A stretch of 12,001 nucleotides of DNA from Candidatus Altimarinota bacterium (GTDB lineage: Bacteria > Patescibacteriota > Gracilibacteria > CAIRYL01), in contig JALUEA010000066.1 in assembly GCA_027053135.1 (NCBI GenBank), positions 1 to 12,001 of the forward strand. Reading direction: 5' to 3'. Below, one piece after another: positions 1-7,524 of the stretch. Made by a program: the position numbers and the translations under genes. The notes beneath the pieces are model-generated. The model searched no databases. It saw only the letters and a list, made by a program, of their open reading frames with translations, and was not told where the DNA came from. The first letter of the stretch is position 1, and every line of letters starts with the position of its first letter.

Positions 1-1047
1 CATTTATTTTTTGGAGATTCATTAACTCACGCTTTAACGTGGGATGATACTAATAATTATTTTCTATGTACTGATGATGTAAATTTTTCACATAATGAAA
101 TTTTAAATGTGCGATTAGAAAATTTAACATCAGCGCCAACTTGTAATGCACTGTCGAGTGGGAGAGTGTATCATAATACTTCCGATACATTTAGTTATGT
201 GTGTAATGCTACAAATTGGGTTAAAATAGATGAAGAAAACACTAATGTAGGGAAATTACAACCCTATTTTAATACAATATCTCCTCATATTATTACAATG
301 AATGAGACTGTAGATATTATTATTACTGGTGGAAACTTTGATGAAGATACGCTTTTTACTATTGGGGCTGGAGTAACGGTTAATTCTGTTGTAATAAATT
401 CAGATAAACAAGCTACTATTAATGTAACAGCTGGATCATCAGAAATCTTAGGGATTACGGTGGATGCTAAAAATGATTTATTAGATGATTTTGGGAATAT
501 GCTAACTTTTGATATTAAAGATAATGTATGGGATTTATTCGCAATTACAGATAGTTCTAAATGTGCTGAAACATTACCATATGGTCCAAATGTTATTACA
601 GAGGCAAGTAGTGCGTATTTTTCAACAGCAGAACAATCCAAAATTCATACAAAATTTAAACAAGTATTAACCGTTGATGGTGTAACAAAAATGGAAATTT
701 TATATGATTTCGGTAATCCAAAAACCTTAAAAGATAGGATGAATAATGCATATGTAAATGGGGAAACTGTAAACTGGACAGTGTCATACAATGGAACAGA
801 TTATACTTATGGACTTTCAGATGGTGCGAGTTTGTCTTCTAAGTGGTCTGCTTCTGGTACTCGGTTTTCAAATGATGATGGTTCGTGGGGAGCTGCTAAT
901 AACAATGTTGATGGGAATGGGGGACCTTATGAAATTTGGGGGCAAGCAAATCATAATTCCTCAGATTCTATTTGGTGTAATAAATATAGTGTAAATGCTT
1001 CCCTAACAACTTCATCAACCATTAAAAACTTTATGTATATGCAGTAA
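1..1047 (+). CDS. Secreted/surface protein with TIG-like domain, 3' portion only
   Basis: The reading frame is open from the first base, so the gene starts upstream of the window and 348 C-terminal residues are visible. The GTG at 109 is only an internal codon. Residues about 15-75 resemble the repeated units of fibre-like surface proteins: a stretch reading LENLTSAPTC, then GRVYHNTSD, then YVCNATNWVKI, with a Cys pair that could form a disulfide. Residues about 88-160 look like an IPT/TIG immunoglobulin-like fold (ISPHIITMNETV, then IIITGGNF). The C-terminal 110 residues are rich in Gly, Asn, Ser and Trp, with an acidic NDDGSWG stretch that could bind calcium or carbohydrate. No C-terminal anchor or sorting signal is seen. 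The composition (many Asn, Thr and Ser, few Lys/Arg) fits an extracellular protein. Exact family and role are not recognised; adhesin or envelope protein is inference. It ends 83 bases before the next gene and is probably a separate transcription unit. Confidence 0.75.
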   Translation, partial: HLFFGDSLTHALTWDDTNNYFLCTDDVNFSHNEILNVRLENLTSAPTCNALSSGRVYHNTSDTFSYVCNATNWVKIDEENTNVGKLQPYFNTISPHIITMNETVDIIITGGNFDEDTLFTIGAGVTVNSVVINSDKQATINVTAGSSEILGITVDAKNDLLDDFGNMLTFDIKDNVWDLFAITDSSKCAETLPYGPNVITEASSAYFSTAEQSKIHTKFKQVLTVDGVTKMEILYDFGNPKTLKDRMNNAYVNGETVNWTVSYNGTDYTYGLSDGASLSSKWSASGTRFSNDDGSWGAANNNVDGNGGPYEIWGQANHNSSDSIWCNKYSVNASLTTSSTIKNFMYMQ

Positions 1048-1072
1048 GCATATATAAGAAATATAAAATATA

Positions 1073-1101
1073 TTGAATTTATAAATAATATACCGTACTA
1101 T
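1073..1101 (+). promoter_or_regulatory. Candidate sigma-70-type promoter for dihydroorotase
   Basis: TTGAAT at 1073-1078 and TACTAT at 1096-1101 each match 4 of 6 consensus bases, with a 17-base spacer. This would start transcription near 1108, leaving a leader of about 23 bases before the ATG at 1131. The whole gap (1048-1130) is extremely AT-rich, so such matches arise easily by chance. No hairpin terminator for the upstream gene is visible here. Just downstream, 1108-1121 is a perfect 14-base A/T palindrome with no clear role. Confidence 0.3.
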
Positions 1102-1130
1102 TGCTAAAAAAATATATTTTTATTGTGTTT

Positions 1131-2420
1131 ATGACTTCTTTTGTATTAACTGGTGGGCATGTTGTTGATCCAAAAAATGGTATAGATAAAAAATGTGATG
1201 TTGTGGTAGAAAATGGAGTTATTGTAGACATAGCTGAAAATATTTCAGAGTATTCTGAGTTTAAAAGGATAGATGTTTCAGGAAAACATATTTTCCCTGG
1301 ATTGATAGATTTACAAGTTCATTTACGAGAACCAGGACGAGAAGATAAAGAAACAATACAAACAGGGTTACAATCAGCACTTTGTGGAGGAATTACATCA
1401 GTTGTATCTATGCCAAATACTCATCCAGTAACAGATTCGCAATCGGTGGTAGAGTTTCAACTTTCAAGAGCAAAACAACTTAATTTAGCAAATTTGTATC
1501 CTGCAGGAGCTATTACAAAAGGACAAAAGGGAAAAGAAATTGCTGAAATGTGGGAAATGAAAAATTCTGGAATTGTTGCTATTACAGATGATGGAGTAGA
1601 TGTTCAAAATGAAGGACTGTTGGAAAAAGCTATGTATTATGCAAAAACGCATGATCTTGTGTTAATGAGCCACTGTCAAAATGAAGCATTATCAGGAGGA
1701 GGAGTATTACATGAAGGAGATATTTCTACCAAATTAGCATTACCAGGAATTTCAGCCCAAGCAGAAGATTTAGCGGTATATAAAAATTTACTTTTAGCAG
1801 AAAAAACAGGATGTAAATTGCATCTTTTGCATAACTCTACAAAAGGATCAGTAGCCTTAATTGAAGAGTTTAAAAAGCGAGGAGTGAATGTATCTGCTGA
1901 AACATGTCCTCAATATATTACTCTTACAGATACAATTTGTGATAACTATAATACACAAGGAAAAATGTATCCGCCAATTCGCTCACAAGAACATCAAGAT
2001 GCACTTATTGACGGATTAAAGAAAAATATTATTTCGGTTATTTCTACAGATCATGCTCCGCATTTATGGTTTGAAAAAGAAAAACCATTTATTGAAAGTG
2101 CATGGGGAAGTGTTGGTGTTGAATGTTCTTTTGCATTATGTTATACGCGACTTGTAAAAACAGGGGAATTGTCTTTATCAGATTTACTTGCAAAAATGAC
2201 TTTTCAGCCAGCAGAGGTTATTTCTATACCGCGAGGAGATCTTTCTATTGGAAGTGTTGCAGATATTGCTGTATTTGATCTTGAAAAAGAATGGGAAATA
2301 AAAGTTTCTGAGATGCAGACAAAAGGAGGAAATTGTGTTTTTGAAGGAATGAAAGTGTTTGGAAAACCAACTCATGTTTTTGTTGCAGGAGATGAGAAAT
2401 TAACGAGAATTTTACATTAA
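1131..2420 (+). CDS. pyrC: Dihydroorotase (amidohydrolase family, class I type)
   Basis: Dihydroorotase cyclises N-carbamoyl-aspartate to dihydroorotate, the third step of pyrimidine synthesis, in the cytoplasm. I start at ATG 1131 (429 residues) and not the in-frame TTG at 1101. Family members begin just before the TGGHVVDP strand, and the extra ten residues have no counterpart. Visible landmarks are LREPG (65-69), MPNTHPVTD (94-102), the DDG metal-site Asp (153-154), SHC (180-182), the HLLHNSTKGS motif with metal ligand His234, AETCP (256-260), and STDHAPH with catalytic Asp307. Length is normal for the family. Two key positions differ from the textbook enzyme. The HxH zinc motif reads Q62-V-H64. 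The substrate-binding Asn of the KxNPP motif is Tyr280 (KMYPP). From memory, DQVH-type motifs also occur in some bacterial dihydroorotases, so activity is plausible but not certain. Another cyclic amidohydrolase (hydantoinase or allantoinase type) is the alternative. It stops 8 bases before the deacetylase, suggesting co-transcription. No other pyr gene is in view. Confidence 0.85.
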   Translation: MTSFVLTGGHVVDPKNGIDKKCDVVVENGVIVDIAENISEYSEFKRIDVSGKHIFPGLIDLQVHLREPGREDKETIQTGLQSALCGGITSVVSMPNTHPVTDSQSVVEFQLSRAKQLNLANLYPAGAITKGQKGKEIAEMWEMKNSGIVAITDDGVDVQNEGLLEKAMYYAKTHDLVLMSHCQNEALSGGGVLHEGDISTKLALPGISAQAEDLAVYKNLLLAEKTGCKLHLLHNSTKGSVALIEEFKKRGVNVSAETCPQYITLTDTICDNYNTQGKMYPPIRSQEHQDALIDGLKKNIISVISTDHAPHLWFEKEKPFIESAWGSVGVECSFALCYTRLVKTGELSLSDLLAKMTFQPAEVISIPRGDLSIGSVADIAVFDLEKEWEIKVSEMQTKGGNCVFEGMKVFGKPTHVFVAGDEKLTRILH

Positions 2421-2428
2421 AAAATATA

Positions 2429-3574
2429 ATGATTTTTATACAGAGTATATTGTCTGTATTTCTTTTTTTGGGGGGACATTTTGAATTTTTTACAAATGTT
2501 GTAACGGAACAGTATACTGAAATACAAAGAAATAGAGAGATGAGGGAAGTTATTACTGAATATAATGCTCATATAAAAAGATTTGCGAATCACAAAAAAT
2601 ACCCAAAAGATACGCAATTTATCTTATTACAGTTTGATGGTTCGTATTCGCTTAATATGTGGAAAAAAACGCTCGATTTTGCAAGAGATATGAATGCACA
2701 ATCGAAACCAGTTCGTTTTACTTATTTTTTAAGTGGGGTGTATTTTATACCAGAAAAATTAAAAAATATTTATCATTTAGAAGGATATAGAATTGGGCGA
2801 TCAGATATTGGATGGGGAGATGATTTTGAAGATATTAGAAAACGAATTTCACTTGTTAATACAGCATATAGAAATGGACATGAATTAGGGTCTCATGCTA
2901 ATGGACATTTTGATGGAAGTAAGTGGACTCAAACACAATGGGAGAAAGAATTTGATTATTTTAATCGATTTTTATTTCCATCGTTTGATGGACAGTATCC
3001 ATCGTTAGATGCTTTTCAAAAACAATTACAGACATCATTTATTTTTGATCGTTCTGCGATTAAAGGATTTAGAGCTCCATTATTGGGACATAATGATGCA
3101 ATGTATAAAGCTTTAAAAAACTATGGTTTTACATATGAAACAAATAAAGTTTTTCGGCAAGGGCAAGAAGTAGAAAAAGGAGATTCTCATAATAGAGGGA
3201 ATATTTGGAATTTCCCATTATATGGAGTAAATATTGCAGGAAGAAATACTATTGCAATGGATTATAATCTCTATTATTTGCAATCAAAAGGAAAAAGTAT
3301 TTTGAAATTTGGAACACCAGAATGGAAAAAGGCACATGATGATGTTTTACAAGGGTATCTTCATTATTTTTATACTCATTACAATACAGAGATAAAAGAT
3401 AAAAATGGAGGATTTAAACCTCCTGTGACAATAGGACATCATTTTTCATTATGGAATGATGGATTGTATTGGGCTGTTATGAAAGATTTTGCGAGAGAGG
3501 TCTGTGGAAAAGAAAAGGTAGTTTGTGGAACAGGTCAAGAATATGAAGTGTTTTTAGAAAGTTGGGGGAAGTAA
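2429..3574 (+). CDS. Polysaccharide deacetylase (NodB/CE4-like), N-terminally anchored or secreted
   Basis: CE4 enzymes remove N- or O-acetyl groups from cell-wall or extracellular polysaccharides using a metal held by an Asp and two His. The N-terminus (residues 1-22) is a hydrophobic stretch with no preceding charged residue, so it is a weak signal peptide or membrane anchor, and the catalytic part would face outward. Motif 1 is QFDGSY (68-73), keeping one Asp where the usual form is FDDG. Motif 2 is SHANGH (155-160), supplying His156 and His160. Motif 3 is FRAPLL (214-219) with the conserved Arg and Pro. A late IGHHFSLW (335-342) may be the C-terminal His motif. At 381 residues it is longer than a bare NodB domain, with insertions around 100-145 and 170-205. 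ATG 2429 lies 8 bases after the dihydroorotase stop, without a Shine-Dalgarno sequence. The two genes are probably co-transcribed although no metabolic link is obvious. Natural substrate cannot be told from sequence. Confidence 0.8.
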   Translation: MIFIQSILSVFLFLGGHFEFFTNVVTEQYTEIQRNREMREVITEYNAHIKRFANHKKYPKDTQFILLQFDGSYSLNMWKKTLDFARDMNAQSKPVRFTYFLSGVYFIPEKLKNIYHLEGYRIGRSDIGWGDDFEDIRKRISLVNTAYRNGHELGSHANGHFDGSKWTQTQWEKEFDYFNRFLFPSFDGQYPSLDAFQKQLQTSFIFDRSAIKGFRAPLLGHNDAMYKALKNYGFTYETNKVFRQGQEVEKGDSHNRGNIWNFPLYGVNIAGRNTIAMDYNLYYLQSKGKSILKFGTPEWKKAHDDVLQGYLHYFYTHYNTEIKDKNGGFKPPVTIGHHFSLWNDGLYWAVMKDFAREVCGKEKVVCGTGQEYEVFLESWGK

Positions 3575-3633
3575 TGTTTTCTTTTAAATTTTTATCTTTT
3601 ATTTTTCTCTGTCAAGATTATTTTTAGTTGAAA

Positions 3634-3649
3634 TAACTATATATAGTAT
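3634..3649 (+). promoter_or_regulatory. NrdR box 1 (distal)
   Basis: The 16-base site contains the perfect 12-base palindrome ACTATATATAGT (3636-3647). Its core CTATATATAG fits the NrdR box core CwATATmTwG exactly; only the outermost bases depart from the consensus. It lies upstream of a ribonucleotide reductase gene, which is the standard NrdR target. NrdR is a zinc-finger/ATP-cone repressor that reads (d)ATP levels. The repressor gene is not in this window. Confidence 0.8.
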
Positions 3650-3665
3650 GAAATAATATTTATAT

Positions 3666-3681
3666 GTACTATATATAGTAT
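3666..3681 (+). promoter_or_regulatory. NrdR box 2 (proximal)
   Basis: This is a second copy of the ACTATATATAGT palindrome (3668-3679), matching box 1 over 14 consecutive bases (ACTATATATAGTAT). Core-to-core distance is 32 bp, about three helical turns, and 16 bases separate the two 16-mers. That is the tandem geometry known for NrdR sites. The box ends 37 bases before the nrdA start. A TATATT at 3698-3703 could be the -10 element, giving a very short leader, but no convincing -35 accompanies it. The remaining part of this gap (3575-3633) is T-rich with no visible hairpin. Confidence 0.82.
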
Positions 3682-3718
3682 TGTATAGGTTTTCTTGTAT
3701 ATTTATTTTTGATTTTTT

Positions 3719-6343
3719 ATGCTTTCTAAAGTTATCAAAAGAAATGGACAGACAGTTGATTTTGATAAACAGCGTATTATTAATGCTATTAAAAAATCGG
3801 AAATACAAGTTGGTCTTGTTGATACGGCATTTGCAGAAAATATTACTGATCAAGTTATAGCACATTTACATGAAAATTTTGATTGTAGTGTTGAAATTCC
3901 AACAGTAGAGCAAATTCAGGATTTAGTAGAAAAGTATTTAGCAGAAAGCGGAAACTTTGAAATAGCAAAGGCATATATTTTATATAGAGCAGAACAAGCA
4001 AAAAAAAGGGCTGAAGCACGGCTTGCAGAAGTAAAAAAAATTGATAAGAATTTATTAAAGGTAACGAAACGGTCTGGAAAAAAACAAGTTTTTTCAAAAA
4101 AGAAATTACAAAAAGTATTTGCACGAGTTGCAAAAGGGTATGAAGATACATGCTCATTTGATGAGATTTACGAAATTATAAAACTGATGATTGTTGATGG
4201 TATAGAAACAAAAAAACTCATCAATATTATGAGAAAAGCATGTGTTGATTGTATTACTATTGAAAATATTAATTGGCAACATATTGCAGGGCGATTGTTT
4301 ACGATTGAGTTATATAAAGAAGCAATTATAAATCGAAATAGTACATTTTCTGAGATTTATACACCAAAAACATTTTTAGAACATTTGAAAGATTATATTG
4401 CAAAAAAGTTTTATTATACCGATTTTTTTGATTTTTATTCAGAAGAAGATGTTTTAGAGGTAGCAACTGTTTTAAATAAAGCAAGAGACTTTTCATACGG
4501 GTACTCTACAATGCTTTCTTTCGTAAATAGGTATTTACTGAATCCAAATAAAATTATTCATGAATTACCGCAAGAAATGTATTTGGCGGTAGCAATGTTC
4601 TTGGCAATTCCAGAAAAAAAGGAAAACCGAGTTTCTATTGCAAAGAAAATTTATGAAGTATGTTCATCTCAAAAACTTTCTCTTCCTACTCCAACCTTAT
4701 TAAATGCACGAACAAATTATCATCAATTAAGTTCTTGTTTTAAATTAAATATAGATGATGATTTACGAGAAATCTATCATCAATTAGAAAATATGGCACA
4801 AATTTCTAAATTTGGTGGTGGTATAGGAGTGTATTGTGGAAATTTGCGAGCAAAGGGTTCTTCTATTCGATATGTTGAAAATGCAGCAGGTGGAGTAATT
4901 CCATGGGTAAAAGTAATGAATGATACAGCAACGGCTGTAAATCAATTAGGAAGTAGAAATGGCGCTATCTCTCCAACGCTTGATATATGGCATAAAGATA
5001 TTTTTGATTTTCTAAATCTTCAAACAGAAACAGGTGATATTCGAGCGAAAGCATTTGATATTTTTCCAGCTATATCTGTTCCAGACTTGTTTATGAAACG
5101 AGTAAAAGAAAATGGAGAATGGACGCTTTTTGATCCATTTGAGATTGAGAAGGTTACAGGGAAAAGAATGCAAGATTTGTTTGATAAGGAGTTTGAAGCA
5201 TTTTATATTGAATGTGAAAACAATCCAAACTTGCATTTAACTGAAACAGTGTTAGCAAAAGATTTAATAAAAGAAGCATTAAAAGCAACAGTAGAAACTG
5301 GTATGCCGTATTTCTTTTTTCGAGATACAGTCAATAGAGTTAATCCGAATAAACATGTAGGAAATGTTTATTCTACACAATTATGTACAGAAATTTGTCA
5401 AAATACATCACCTGCAAAATTTTCTCAAGAAGTGTTAATGGAAAAGGATGGAAAAACAGTAGTGAATATTCAGCACGAAGTAGGAGAAAGTGTTGTCTGT
5501 AATTTAGCATCTATTAATATTGCGAAAGTAAATACTGCATCTGAAATGAAAAAAGTGTTTCCTGTTGCGTTACGTATTTTAGATAATGTTATTACATTGA
5601 ATTTGTATCCTATTAAAGAATCTGAGTATACAGCAAAAAAATATAGAAGTATTGGGCTAGGATTTATGGGATTAGCGGAATATTTAGCATGTAATAAACT
5701 TTCATACGATAAACAAGATGCACGAGATCATACTGATAAATTATTTGAACAATATGCATATTATACATTGCAGTCATCAAATGATTTAGCAAAAGAACGA
5801 GGGAAATATCAATTATTTGATGGGTCAGAATGGTCAAAAGGAATTTTATTTGGTCGCGATCAGGATTGGTACAATACACATACAAAAGTATTTTCAGGAG
5901 AGCAATGGTCTCAACTTATTACTGATATAAAAACATATGGATTACGGTTCGCATATCATCTCGCACCAGCTCCAAATACTTCTACAGCAGGAGTAGTAGG
6001 CACAACAGCAGGATTATTGCCTATTTATAAAAGATTATTTGTTGAAACAAATTCTATAGCTCCGGTGGTGAATGTTGCTCCAAATTTAAATAAAGAGAAT
6101 TTTTGGTTCTACAAAGAGTATCAACGATGTGATATGAAAGATGTGATTGATATGTTTGCAGTGGTGTATAAATGGATTGATCAATCTGCAAGTTTTGAAT
6201 GGATGATTAACCCAGCAGAGACATCTCCAGCGGATTTGTATGGATATTATATGAAAGCATGGGAAGAGGGGATTAAGACCGTATATTATGTGCGTTCACT
6301 AAGTGGAGAAGTAAAAGAAGATTGTGAAAGTTGTAGTGGGTAA
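3719..6343 (+). CDS. nrdA: Class I ribonucleoside-diphosphate reductase, alpha (large) subunit
   Basis: This subunit reduces ribonucleoside diphosphates to deoxyribonucleotides, with a radical supplied by a separate beta subunit (NrdB), which is not in the window. Residues 1-90 form an ATP-cone allosteric domain (VIKRNGQTVDFD near the start). A second, more divergent cone-like segment follows at about 112-200 (VTKRSGKKQVFSKKKL). The barrel holds the redox pair Cys340 (SSCFKL) and Cys594 (VVCNLASIN), radical Cys556 with Glu558 (QLCTEI), and a phosphate-binding APNTST segment (751-756). Near the C-terminus the radical-transfer Tyr856-Tyr857 pair lies in KTVYYVRS, and the tail ends with Cys869-x-x-Cys872, the thiol shuttle. 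The Tyr pair and tail support class I over the B12-dependent class II. The residue two before the radical Cys is Gln554, where E. coli has Asn. At 874 residues it is long, consistent with two N-terminal regulatory domains. Tandem NrdR boxes precede it. No Shine-Dalgarno sequence is seen before ATG 3719. An M24 peptidase gene follows after 12 bases. Confidence 0.95.
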   Translation: MLSKVIKRNGQTVDFDKQRIINAIKKSEIQVGLVDTAFAENITDQVIAHLHENFDCSVEIPTVEQIQDLVEKYLAESGNFEIAKAYILYRAEQAKKRAEARLAEVKKIDKNLLKVTKRSGKKQVFSKKKLQKVFARVAKGYEDTCSFDEIYEIIKLMIVDGIETKKLINIMRKACVDCITIENINWQHIAGRLFTIELYKEAIINRNSTFSEIYTPKTFLEHLKDYIAKKFYYTDFFDFYSEEDVLEVATVLNKARDFSYGYSTMLSFVNRYLLNPNKIIHELPQEMYLAVAMFLAIPEKKENRVSIAKKIYEVCSSQKLSLPTPTLLNARTNYHQLSSCFKLNIDDDLREIYHQLENMAQISKFGGGIGVYCGNLRAKGSSIRYVENAAGGVIPWVKVMNDTATAVNQLGSRNGAISPTLDIWHKDIFDFLNLQTETGDIRAKAFDIFPAISVPDLFMKRVKENGEWTLFDPFEIEKVTGKRMQDLFDKEFEAFYIECENNPNLHLTETVLAKDLIKEALKATVETGMPYFFFRDTVNRVNPNKHVGNVYSTQLCTEICQNTSPAKFSQEVLMEKDGKTVVNIQHEVGESVVCNLASINIAKVNTASEMKKVFPVALRILDNVITLNLYPIKESEYTAKKYRSIGLGFMGLAEYLACNKLSYDKQDARDHTDKLFEQYAYYTLQSSNDLAKERGKYQLFDGSEWSKGILFGRDQDWYNTHTKVFSGEQWSQLITDIKTYGLRFAYHLAPAPNTSTAGVVGTTAGLLPIYKRLFVETNSIAPVVNVAPNLNKENFWFYKEYQRCDMKDVIDMFAVVYKWIDQSASFEWMINPAETSPADLYGYYMKAWEEGIKTVYYVRSLSGEVKEDCESCSG

Positions 6344-6355
6344 GAATTTTTATTT

Positions 6356-7471
6356 GTGAAATACATGTTTCAAACTACAATTCAAAAAATTCGAAAAGAG
6401 TTACAAAAGAAGAAAATAGAATGTTTATTGGTATCAAATCTGAAGAATATTTGGTATATAACTGGATTTTCTGCAAGTTTTGCAAAACTGTTTATTACAC
6501 AAAATAATATTATTTTGGTTTCGGATTCGCGGTATTCTGTACAAGCAAAAAAGTTATGTAGAAAATTAGAAATAGAATATATTGAAATACATTCTGATAA
6601 AAATTTTTGGAACAATTTTTGTACACAGTATGCAATAAAAACTATTGGAATTGAATCTGATAATATAACACTTGCAGATTTTCAGGTTTTACAAAAACAG
6701 TTTCGAAATATTGATTTTATAGAAACGCGAAATATTATAGAAACGTTACGAAAAAAGAAAACAGAAGAAGAACTTGATATTTTACAGGAATGTGCAAGAA
6801 TAGGAGATTTGTCGTTGCAAAAAGTGGTAGAAAGTTTTCGTGAAGGAATAACGGAAAAAGAATTAGCATGGATTTTTGAAAAATCTGCTCGTGAACTTTT
6901 TGGTGCATCAGGACTATCGTTTGATACGATTGTTGCATTTGGAGAACATTCTGCATCACCACATCATGAGTCATCAGATAGCGTCTTGAAAAAAAATACT
7001 CCTATTTTAATTGATTGTGGAGTGCGGTATAAAAATTATTGTAGTGATTTAACACGATGTTTTTGGTTCGGAGAAAAATCTGGTGAAAAATATGAGAATT
7101 GGAAATCTGTTTATAAATTGGTAAAACAGGCACAAGAAATGGGAATTTGTCAGATGAAAGTAGGAACAAAAATAGCAGAAAGTGAACGATCTGCTCGATC
7201 GTATTTTGAATCACATAATATAAATCATAGACAGTATTTTGGACATAGTTTTGGACATGGGGTGGGTATAGATATTCATGAATTACCACATGTTTCTGGG
7301 GCTAATGAAAAGGAACAATATGAAGAAGGTATGGTTGTTACAGCGGAACCAGGATTATATTTTTCCGATAATTCTGAAAGAATGAATTTTGGAATTCGAA
7401 TTGAAGATATGGTATATATTTCGAAAGAAAAGGGAGCGCAGTATTTAAGTCATTTTCGATATGAGATATAA
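6356..7471 (+). CDS. M24 metallopeptidase, Xaa-Pro aminopeptidase/dipeptidase type
   Basis: M24 'pita-bread' enzymes release the N-terminal residue ahead of proline, or split Xaa-Pro dipeptides, in the cytoplasm with two metal ions. Residues about 5-130 are the creatinase-like N-terminal domain (ECLLVSNLKNIWYITGF is typical) and about 140-370 the catalytic domain. All five metal ligands are visible: Asp220 (LIDCG), Asp231 (YCSDLTR), His301 (GHGVGID), Glu331 (TAEPGLYF) and Glu350 (GIRIEDM). His297 and His308 match the additional active-site histidines. Length is normal for PepP/PepQ-like proteins of small-genome bacteria. Sequence alone does not settle aminopeptidase versus prolidase, so I give no symbol. 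The start may be GTG 6356 or ATG 6365, both in frame and 12 or 21 bases after the nrdA stop. Neither has a good ribosome site. It is probably read through from nrdA, a link that looks like genome economy and not pathway logic. Confidence 0.9.
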   Translation: MKYMFQTTIQKIRKELQKKKIECLLVSNLKNIWYITGFSASFAKLFITQNNIILVSDSRYSVQAKKLCRKLEIEYIEIHSDKNFWNNFCTQYAIKTIGIESDNITLADFQVLQKQFRNIDFIETRNIIETLRKKKTEEELDILQECARIGDLSLQKVVESFREGITEKELAWIFEKSARELFGASGLSFDTIVAFGEHSASPHHESSDSVLKKNTPILIDCGVRYKNYCSDLTRCFWFGEKSGEKYENWKSVYKLVKQAQEMGICQMKVGTKIAESERSARSYFESHNINHRQYFGHSFGHGVGIDIHELPHVSGANEKEQYEEGMVVTAEPGLYFSDNSERMNFGIRIEDMVYISKEKGAQYLSHFRYEI

Positions 7472-7524
7472 TTTTGAATATAGAGAAAGAAAGGAGTATA
7501 CTAAAGATACTTTTAAATAGGGTT

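Noticed and set aside
285-641. 118-residue minus-strand reading frame inside the surface protein
   Set aside because: It lies wholly within a coding frame with convincing protein character and matches nothing; typical antisense shadow in AT-rich DNA.
1108-1121. Perfect 14-base A/T palindrome, and the similar one at 11955-11976
   Set aside because: Composed only of A and T, weak as hairpins, not followed by a terminator layout; expected by chance at this base composition.
1101-1130. TTG start ten codons upstream of the dihydroorotase ATG
   Set aside because: The extra residues are encoded by an A/T palindrome region, have no family counterpart, and the ATG at 1131 fits the normal N-terminus.
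3575-3633. Possible terminator after the deacetylase in a T-rich stretch
   Set aside because: T-runs are present but no GC-containing stem precedes them.
3855-4157. 100-residue hydrophobic minus-strand frame opposite the NrdA ATP-cones
   Set aside because: Leu/Phe richness simply mirrors Lys/Glu codons of the conserved sense gene.
7474-7524. TTG start extending the glutaminase by 17 residues
   Set aside because: The family starts near the IVIDNYDSF strand; the extension is Lys/Glu-rich and lacks any match, and ATG 7525 is closer.
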